The notes beneath the pieces were generated by a model, which was not told where the DNA came from, ran no database searches, and saw nothing but the letters and a program-made list of their open reading frames with translations. A program made the position numbers and the translations under genes. Shown piece by piece: positions 58,368 through 64,000 of a stretch of DNA of 64,000 nucleotides. This stretch comes from Streptomyces sp. ERV7 (GTDB lineage Bacteria > Actinomycetota > Actinomycetes > Streptomycetales > Streptomycetaceae): positions 1,403,235 to 1,467,234 of the forward strand of contig NZ_LYOY01000051.1 in NCBI RefSeq assembly GCF_001653515.1. The letters run 5' to 3'. Every line of letters starts with the position of its first letter. Within the stretch, counting starts at the first letter, position 1.

Positions 58368-59150
58368 ATGACCACATTCGAGTTCGAGAAGGAATCGGGA
58401 ACGCGGGAACTCGCGGGAAAGCGCGCCCTGGTCACCGGTGGTTCTCGCGGTATCGGAGAGGCTGTCGTGCGCCAACTCCTGGACGCGGGCGCCGAGGTGC
58501 TCACGACCGCCAGGTCGGAGACGAGCACGGTGCCGGAGGGGGCCGCCTTCGTGCGGGCCGACGTGCGGACGCGGGCGGGAGCGGAGGCGCTCGCCGCGGC
58601 CGCTCAGGAGATGCTCGGCGGGGTGGACATCCTGGTCCACAACGCGGGCGGGGCGGGACCTCACCAAGGCGCCCTGACCATCCCCGACGAGGAGTGGCAG
58701 GACGCGCTGGAGCTGAACTACCTGGCGTCGGTGCGGCTGGACTCCCTGCTGGCGCCGGGGATGCGGGAACGGCGTTCGGGGAGGATCGTGCACGTCTCCA
58801 CGGCCGCCGTCCTCACCCCGATGGGCCCGTTCCTGCACTACACGGCGGCGAAGGCGGCGCTGGAGAACTACAGCCGGGGACTGGCCCTGGAGCTGGCCCC
58901 GTTCGGTGTACGGGTCAACACCGTGACTCCCGGCAGGGTCGCCACCCCCGGCGGCGAGGCGACACGGGAGGAGTGGGCGCGCCTGCACGCGGAGCCGGGC
59001 CGGATCAACGCCCACGACACCACCCCGCTGGGGCGCGACGGCCGGCCCGACGACATCGCCCACGCGGTGCTTTTCCTGGTGTCCGACCGGGCGAGCTGGC
59101 TGACCGGGAGCAAACTCGTCGTGGACGGCGGCGAATTCCCCAGGGGATGA
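58368..59150 (+). CDS. Short-chain dehydrogenase/reductase
   Basis: A 260-residue classical SDR: 'RALVTGGSRGIGEAVVRQLLDAGAEV', 'VDILVHNAGG', 'VHVSTAAV', catalytic YTAAK, 'VNTVTPGRVATPGG' and C-terminal 'WLTGSKLVVDGGEFPRG'. The substrate is unknown. The ATG at 58368 follows GAGAGGACC. It converges with the LysR gene, whose target it may be by proximity alone. Confidence 0.88.
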   Translation: MTTFEFEKESGTRELAGKRALVTGGSRGIGEAVVRQLLDAGAEVLTTARSETSTVPEGAAFVRADVRTRAGAEALAAAAQEMLGGVDILVHNAGGAGPHQGALTIPDEEWQDALELNYLASVRLDSLLAPGMRERRSGRIVHVSTAAVLTPMGPFLHYTAAKAALENYSRGLALELAPFGVRVNTVTPGRVATPGGEATREEWARLHAEPGRINAHDTTPLGRDGRPDDIAHAVLFLVSDRASWLTGSKLVVDGGEFPRG

Positions 59151-59180
59151 CGCGGACAGAATTTCCGGGAACTCCGGTTC

Positions 59181-59241
59181 AGCGAATTCCCTTCAGGTAA
59201 ATTCCCTTCAGACAAATTCACTTCAGACGAATTCCCTTCAG
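59181..59241. repeat. 15-bp tandem repeats (four units)
   Basis: Four units of the form AGNNRAATTCCCTTC (14, 15, 15 and 15 bp; 59181-59239) with one base change per unit, AT-rich in a GC-rich genome, between the convergent SDR and LysR genes. May be a simple slippage array. Confidence 0.75.
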
Positions 59242-59264
59242 CGGCGCCCGATTCCTTTCGGCCG

Positions 59265-60161
59265 TCAGGGCGCCCGTGAGAAGGACGGGGACTCGGACCA
59301 GGTCTCCTTGCGCAGGAGTTCGAGCAGGGCCGTCTCCGCCGGGCCCGCGCCGGAGCGCAGTACGGCGATGACGGGCTGGGACACGGCCGGGAGCACCGGG
59401 CGCACGAGGTGCTCATGGCCGTGGGGCACCGCGGAGGCCGGGACGAGCGTCACCCCCAGACCGTGGGCGGCCCAGCGCACGGCCGTCGTCGTCCGGGAGA
59501 CGCGGGCGGCCGTGTCCGGGGTCAGACCGTTGTCCCGCAGCACGTTCACCAGCACGGCGTCGAGCGCGCTGTCGCGGTCGAACCGCACCCAGGGCTCGCG
59601 CTCCAGGGCGCCCAGCTCGACCCGGTCCGCGGCGAGCTCCTGATGCCCGGCGGCGAGGACCACGACGAACTCCTCGTCGCCGAGGTGGTGGGCGTCGTCG
59701 GGGCTCTGCTCGCACTTCGCCATCAGGGCGAGGTCGAGCACGCCCCGGCGACACAGGCGGTCCAGCTCGGCGGAGCTCGGCTCCTCGAAGACGGTGACCT
59801 CAAGGCGCGGGAAACGGCGGCGCAGAGCGGCGAGGGCGCCCGGCAGCTGACGTGTGCCGAAGCCCATCTGCACCGCGACCACCAGCTCACCCGCCAGCTC
59901 GTCGGCACCGGCCCGCGCCGTCGCCCTCGCCCGCCGCGCCGCGTTCACCGCGGCCCGCGCCTCCCGCAGGAACGCGCGCCCGACCACGGTGGGGACCAGG
60001 CCGGTCGGTGTGCGGGTGAACAGTTCCACGCCGAGTTCCCGCTCCAGACCGCGGATCTGCTGGGACACCGACGGTTGAGCCACGTGCAGCAGTTCAGCGG
60101 CTGCCGTCACCGAGCCCTCCTCGGCAACGGCCAGGGCGTACTCGAACTGGCGAAGGCTCAT
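59265..60161 (-). CDS. LysR-family regulator
   Basis: A 298-residue LysR protein. HTH at 1-60: 'LRQFEYALAVAEEGSVTAAAELLHVAQPSVSQQIRGLERELGVELF'; effector domain 'GELVVAVQMGFGTRQLPGALAALRRRFPRLEVTVFEE', 'LDLALMAKC', 'GVTLVPASAVPHG'. The ATG at 60161 has GGGAG upstream. It is divergent from the histidine kinase. Confidence 0.88.
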   Translation of the reverse strand: MSLRQFEYALAVAEEGSVTAAAELLHVAQPSVSQQIRGLERELGVELFTRTPTGLVPTVVGRAFLREARAAVNAARRARATARAGADELAGELVVAVQMGFGTRQLPGALAALRRRFPRLEVTVFEEPSSAELDRLCRRGVLDLALMAKCEQSPDDAHHLGDEEFVVVLAAGHQELAADRVELGALEREPWVRFDRDSALDAVLVNVLRDNGLTPDTAARVSRTTTAVRWAAHGLGVTLVPASAVPHGHEHLVRPVLPAVSQPVIAVLRSGAGPAETALLELLRKETWSESPSFSRAP

Positions 60162-60375
60162 CGGCTCCCGTTCCCCTTCCCGCGGTGGACCGCGGTCCCC
60201 CCTGGTCATCACTGTCACAGCGAGCAACCCGGTTCCGCCGACGGAGATTCCCGTGGACCCGGCGGGAGCCGGTCCGCCCCGGGCTCTCACCCACCCCGGG
60301 CTGCCCTCCGGCCGCCGGAGCGGGTTTCGTAGGCTCAGGCGCGAACAACCGCTCCACGGGGGACTAGGCCGGGTC

Positions 60376-61608
60376 ATGGGACTGCGCATCAAGATAGGCG
60401 TCACGATCACCGTGACCGCCACCCTCGCGGCGATGGTCACCGCGAGCCAGGTACCGGTCCTGCTCACCAACCGTGAGCGCGACATGCAACTCGAACGCCT
60501 GCGGTACGCGGCACGGCTCACCGAACAGCGGGGCAAACCCGCCCAGGGCCTGGAGGTCGACCCGCCCGACCTGCCCTCGCCGCTGCGCGCCAAGGTCCTC
60601 GGCGGGCACCCGGCCGCCTATGTGCAGAGCACCGAACACGGCGACATGATCTGGGCCGCCGAGGTGTCGGACAAGGGCGCCGTCCTCGCCATGCGCTCCG
60701 CCTCCAACGGGCTCAGTGACGAGGTCGAGCGCCTCATGTGGCAGTCCGGCGCCGTCGGCACCGCGGTGGCCACGGTGATCGGGCTCGGCCTGGCCACCCG
60801 GTTCGCCAGACGCCTCAGACGGTCCGCGCTCAGCGCCGAACAGATCGCCGCCGGCGATCTGACCGCACGGCTGCCGGAGACCGGCCGGGACGAGATCACC
60901 ACCCTCACCCACGCCGTCAACGCGATGGCCGACGCACTCGCCGCCCGCCTTCAGGCCGAGCGCGAGGTGACCGCGAACATCGCCCACGAACTGCGTACCC
61001 CGGTCGCCGGACTGATCGCGGCAGCCGCTCTGCTGCCGGACGGCCGCGCCGAGAACATGGTGAAGGAACGGGCGGGCCGGCTGCGGGACCTGATGGAGGA
61101 CGTCCTCGAAGTGGCCCGGCTCGACAGCGGCACCGAGGCGGCCGAGCCCCGGTGGGTGGAGCTGAGCGCCCTGGCCCGGCGGGTGGTGCGAGCGGCGGCC
61201 GAGGGGTACACCGCCACCGGCGGGACCGCGCCCGATGTGCGCGTCGACGTCGTCACCGACGCCGAGGTGGAGACCGATCCGCGCCGTGTGGAGCGCGTGC
61301 TGACCAACCTGGTCACCAATGCCCTGCGGCACGGGGCCGAGCCCGTCCTGGTCGAGGTCGACGGGCCGACCGTACGCGTACGGGACCACGGCACGGGCTT
61401 CCCCGAGCACCTCGTGGCACAGGGCCCGCAGCGCTTCCGTACCGGCGCGGAGGGGACGGGCCTCGGCCTGGGGCTCACCATCGCGGCCGGCCAGGCCGCG
61501 CTCCTCGGCGCGCACCTCGTCTTCGACAACCCCGCCGACGGCGGCGCGCGGGCGACGCTGGCCCTTCCCCTGACGACCCTTCCCGTAACGCCGCAAGCCG
61601 ACCGGTGA
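60376..61608 (+). CDS. Orphan sensor histidine kinase
   Basis: A 410-residue kinase. Helices at ~7-28 and ~124-145 bound an extracellular sensor of ~95 residues; HAMP ~145-195 ('RRLRRSALSAEQIAAGDLTARLPETGRDEI'); H-box with His204 (NIAHELRTP); N-box NLVTNALRHG; G1 RDHGTGFPE; G2 GTGLGLGLTIA. All catalytic parts are intact. No response regulator adjoins it (the upstream neighbour is a divergent LysR, the downstream a terminator), so its partner is elsewhere. Confidence 0.88.
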   Translation: MGLRIKIGVTITVTATLAAMVTASQVPVLLTNRERDMQLERLRYAARLTEQRGKPAQGLEVDPPDLPSPLRAKVLGGHPAAYVQSTEHGDMIWAAEVSDKGAVLAMRSASNGLSDEVERLMWQSGAVGTAVATVIGLGLATRFARRLRRSALSAEQIAAGDLTARLPETGRDEITTLTHAVNAMADALAARLQAEREVTANIAHELRTPVAGLIAAAALLPDGRAENMVKERAGRLRDLMEDVLEVARLDSGTEAAEPRWVELSALARRVVRAAAEGYTATGGTAPDVRVDVVTDAEVETDPRRVERVLTNLVTNALRHGAEPVLVEVDGPTVRVRDHGTGFPEHLVAQGPQRFRTGAEGTGLGLGLTIAAGQAALLGAHLVFDNPADGGARATLALPLTTLPVTPQADR

Positions 61609-61610
61609 CA

Positions 61611-61636
61611 CCGCCCCCGCGAGCTCGCGGGGGCGG
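61611..61636. terminator. Strong bidirectional hairpin terminator
   Basis: A perfect 26-bp palindrome (CCGCCCCCGCGAG and its complement) immediately past the kinase stop and before the convergent DUF6381 gene. Confidence 0.8.
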
Positions 61637-61681
61637 CCACCGGCCGGCCTGGTCATGCGTGTGAACCACGCACAGGGGGCG

Positions 61682-61870
61682 TCACATGGGGTCGATGCCG
61701 CCACTGCCCCTCTCGTTCGCCTGCTTGCTCTCCTCCTGCAGCCGACGCGCCTTCTCCTTCAGCCGGTCACGCTCGGCCGGGTCGTTGGCACGCTCGGCAG
61801 CCTGCTCCAGCTGCTCCGCCTTCTGGCGCATCTGCCGGGCACGGCCGCCGGTCTCGTCTGCAATGCTCAT
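61682..61870 (-). CDS. DUF6381-family small protein
   Basis: A 62-residue hydrophilic helical protein (MSIADETGGRARQMRQKAEQLEQAAERANDP..., ending SGGIDPM), predicted coiled coil at residues ~12-50. The sequence is the pattern of DUF6381, a small Streptomyces family of unknown role. CCAGGAG precedes the ATG. The 221-base spacer to the next gene shows nothing distinct. Confidence 0.8.
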   Translation of the reverse strand: MSIADETGGRARQMRQKAEQLEQAAERANDPAERDRLKEKARRLQEESKQANERGSGGIDPM

Positions 61871-62091
61871 GATCACTCCTGGATCTGGGGGGAGCGGACG
61901 CCACCAGGGAATCAGCGCCCCGGGCCCGGCGCATCCGGAACGGTCACGCACCGCTATCCCCGCAGGACACGCCACCCGTACGGCGCCGGGCGGAATGCCC
62001 ACCGCAGACCGGCGTGCTGTGCTGACCCTGGGCACGGACCGCCATCGTGGCGGTGGGGAGGCAGGAGACCCGTCTCGCGGAGGAGAACCCG

Positions 62092-62379
62092 ATGGCGATT
62101 TTGATGCAGGCCGAGCTGCCCGGTGTGACGACGGACCAGTACGACACCCTCAACGCCAAACTCCAGGCGCTGCCGAGCAGCCCGTTCGACGGCTGTCTGG
62201 CCCACGTCTGCGTCCCGACGGGCGGTGGCCTGCAGATCACCGACCTGTGGGAGTCCGAGCAGGCCATGCGGAACTTCATGGAGATCGTGATGCCGCTCGC
62301 CGCCGAGGCCAACCTGCCCCAGGGCCCCGAGCCGACGATCTCTAAGGTGCACAACCACTGGATCCCGCCCGGCGCGTAG
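62092..62379 (+). CDS. ABM-like dimeric alpha/beta barrel protein
   Basis: A 95-residue ferredoxin-like protein: 'AILMQAELPGVTTDQYDTLNAKL', 'LAHVCVPTGGGLQITDLWESEQAMRNFMEIVMPL', 'ISKVHNHWIPPGA'. The fold is shared by small monooxygenases and stress-responsive ABM proteins. GCGGAGGAG lies 6 bases before the ATG at 62092. No heme or cofactor motif is evident. Confidence 0.75.
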   Translation: MAILMQAELPGVTTDQYDTLNAKLQALPSSPFDGCLAHVCVPTGGGLQITDLWESEQAMRNFMEIVMPLAAEANLPQGPEPTISKVHNHWIPPGA

Positions 62380-62486
62380 GGCCCTGGGGTCATCCGCCGC
62401 CGCACCGAGGCGGCCGGCCCGTAACCCATGATCCTTTCCTGCGTTGGTCCGGTCAGGGCCGGACCCAGCCGGACCACGAGGAACGC

Positions 62487-62888
62487 ATGAGGTCGCTCAC
62501 CGTGCACACCATCACCAAGAAGATCATCGCCGGAGTCGGAACCGCCGCCCTGGCGCTCGGCTGTGTCGTCGCCGCCGGGCCGCCCGCGGCCGCGGACGGC
62601 AAGTGGTGCAACAACTCGGTCTGCATCCAGACGTACGACATCGGCACCTATCTGGGCCGGGTCGAGGTGTCGGTGGTCAACACCAACCAGCCGCACCGCA
62701 TCCGCGCGCGCGTGTGGACCACCAACGGCTGGAGCGCCAACACCAAGGTCGAGGACGTCTCCGCGTTCCGGACCTACCGGGACCAGGCGTACCCCCAGCG
62801 GCACTTCCCGGCGGGTACCCGGCTCTGCGCGGAGGGCTTCCGCGGCGACGCCAGCGTGGGGCTTCCCTGCGTCACGATCACCGGCTGA
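62487..62888 (+). CDS. Small secreted protein with four cysteines
   Basis: A 133-residue exported protein. Signal peptide 1-37 (KKIIAGVGTAALALGCVVAAGPPAAA), mature ~96 residues with four cysteines (WCNNSVC near the start, LCAEG and LPC near the end), likely two disulfides, in a beta-rich sequence ('GRVEVSVVNTNQPHRIRARVWTTNGW'). No family is recognised; the layout fits small secreted binding or inhibitor proteins. GAGGAACGC precedes the ATG. Confidence 0.75.
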   Translation: MRSLTVHTITKKIIAGVGTAALALGCVVAAGPPAAADGKWCNNSVCIQTYDIGTYLGRVEVSVVNTNQPHRIRARVWTTNGWSANTKVEDVSAFRTYRDQAYPQRHFPAGTRLCAEGFRGDASVGLPCVTITG

Positions 62889-62918
62889 GCCGGCCCGGCG
62901 GGCGGTTCGGCCGCCCGG

Positions 62919-63848
62919 TCACAGCATGGCCAGATGCGCCTCCACGTACGGGACCGCCACCGACTCCGCCGGGTGCGCCGCGCCGAGCATCGGGTGGACG
63001 TTGACCTCGAAGACCACACCGCCGTTCTCCACGGCGAGGTCGACGCCGCCGAAGCGCAGCCCCACGGACTTGGTGGCGGCGACCGCCAGTTCGCAGAGGT
63101 CCACCGGCAGGTCGTCCACCGGCATGGGGGTGCAGGCCGCCCCCTGGGCCTCGTTGCAGGGTGCGTCGGGACGCGTCTGGACGTGTTCGCAGGCCTGCAC
63201 GGCCCGCCCGTCGAGCACCGAGACGCGGAACTGGTGGCGCTGTCCGGCGGCGTTGAAGTTCCCGGCGTCCCGCGAGATCAGCCAGTCCTGCTCGGAGTCG
63301 GCGTAGCGGGCGAGCGCCTGGAACAGCTGCTCGTACGTGGTGATGTGCAGGACGTCGTCACCGCAGGTTCCCCGTGCGGGCCGGGCCCAGACGTCGCGGC
63401 CCAGCCGGTCGAACGCCATGGCGGCCGCGTCCACGCTGGGCCGCGTCAGGGTGACGGTCTCCATGTGCGCGATGCCGTGGAGCGCGAACCGCGCCATGGT
63501 GAGGTTCTTGTCGGTGGCCGCCCGCCACGCGTCGGCGTCCGTCCCGAGCGAGACCGTCCCGTACCGTTTCAGCAGCCGCTGGAACGGCTCGAAGCTGCGG
63601 CGCTCGGGCGGCTGGACCTCGTAGACGAGCACGGCGGACGGGGTGACCGAAAGGTCCTCGGAGGGCACCTCCAGACGGACCACGGAGTCCGCGACATGCG
63701 TCCGGCCCGATCCGCCGGTCAGGAAGTGCCGTGCGTCGACCAGCACCGGCGGCCGTCCCGTCAGGAGCTCGACCGCGGCGGCCAGAGCGGCGCGACTGCC
63801 CTCCATGGAGCTGTGGTCGGTCATCACAACGATCTCGCGGTCACTCAT
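62919..63848 (-). CDS. ATP-grasp ligase (RimK-like)
   Basis: A 309-residue ATP-grasp protein. 'DADAWRAATDKNLTMARFALHGIAHMETVTLTRPS' is the start of the ATP-grasp domain, 'VWARPARGTCGDDVLHI' the nucleotide lysine/loop region, and 'GLRFGGVDLAVENGGVVFEVNVHPMLGAAHP' the metal-binding E-x-N. It joins a carboxylate to an amine through an acylphosphate. It converges on the small secreted cysteine protein (30-base gap), the only obvious neighbour; upstream of it the 152 bases to the window end show no gene. Confidence 0.82.
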   Translation of the reverse strand: MSDREIVVMTDHSSMEGSRAALAAAVELLTGRPPVLVDARHFLTGGSGRTHVADSVVRLEVPSEDLSVTPSAVLVYEVQPPERRSFEPFQRLLKRYGTVSLGTDADAWRAATDKNLTMARFALHGIAHMETVTLTRPSVDAAAMAFDRLGRDVWARPARGTCGDDVLHITTYEQLFQALARYADSEQDWLISRDAGNFNAAGQRHQFRVSVLDGRAVQACEHVQTRPDAPCNEAQGAACTPMPVDDLPVDLCELAVAATKSVGLRFGGVDLAVENGGVVFEVNVHPMLGAAHPAESVAVPYVEAHLAML

Positions 63849-64000
63849 CCCGGCTCGGTCCCCTTGCCCCTGCTGCGGTGCTGCGGACAGAAGCGCCTCC
63901 CGAATCTACGGAGGTGTCGCGCCGGGCCAAAGTAGGCTTTCCGTCAACCTCGAAGCGGCCCGTTCCCGGGTCCCCCGGGGCGACCCGCGCACCCCTACCC

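Noticed and set aside
59181..59241. CRISPR array
   Set aside because: Units are contiguous 15-bp tandem repeats without spacers and there are no cas genes.

Overview
The window is chromosomal DNA of a Streptomyces or close relative. It is very GC-rich with strong third-position bias, uses GTG and TTG starts behind GGAGG-type ribosome binding sites, and many neighbouring genes overlap by ATGA or GTGA. The families are typical Streptomyces ones: SAV_2336-type proteins, EACC1-linked caspase, DUF6381, nitrobindin-like protein, PRC-barrel protein and many TetR/LysR regulators. No rRNA, tRNA, CRISPR array, transposase or phage genes were seen.

Layout. 1-7.5 kb: a SnoaL-like protein under a TetR-type operator, a secreted trypsin-like protease, a large secreted beta-propeller/FlgD-Ig protein, an acyl-CoA thioesterase, a lone osmoprotectant-binding lipoprotein, a GNAT and an RraA-like protein. 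7.6-13.7 kb: an ankyrin protein, a VWA plus TerY-P-like kinase pair, a DinB protein, and a facing EACC1 plus caspase/PQQ-propeller operon. 13.7-21.1 kb: small membrane proteins and a PRC-barrel protein, then a cell-wall/beta-lactam locus (DacA-type carboxypeptidase, PBP2 with an odd KPGT box, divergent LysR and a signal-less class A-like serine hydrolase), and a lone OpuCA-type ATPase. 21.3-24.3 kb: a proline-iminopeptidase-like hydrolase, a PIG-L deacetylase and an enoyl-CoA hydratase.

24.3-41.7 kb carries several scars. A short-chain dehydrogenase has a disrupted start and lies head to head with a VWA-like gene. This gene is followed by a SAV_2336/propeller/pseudo-amylase giant and a TIR protein, a likely conflict system without its usual MoxR ATPase. 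Next come an XRE regulator fused by deletion to the tail of a quinone oxidoreductase, two acyl-CoA dehydrogenases, a complete five-gene peptide ABC importer behind a 29-bp palindrome, a GDPD-like secreted protein, a TipA/MerR remnant and a secreted fascin-like/endonuclease-fold protein.

41.9-49.7 kb: P450, TetR with divergent amidase sharing a 50-bp inverted repeat, PhzF-like, methyltransferase, nitrobindin-like, a 56-aa basic protein and GNAT. 50.0-55.5 kb: an operon of two AMP-ligases flanking a hotdog thioesterase, then a carboxymuconolactone decarboxylase and a DsbA-like protein without cysteines, divergent around a MerR-type operator. 55.6-64 kb: a YiiX-like NlpC/P60 protein, DUF4956 plus VTC polyphosphate-polymerase-like pair, SDR, LysR, an orphan histidine kinase, DUF6381, an ABM-like protein, a small secreted cysteine protein and an ATP-grasp ligase.

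The strongest candidates for an underdescribed system are the 25.3-30.3 kb VWA/SAV_2336-propeller-pseudoamylase/TIR cluster and the 8.7-13.6 kb VWA-kinase/caspase-EACC1 neighbourhood. All names come from motif reading by eye; none was checked by a database search.
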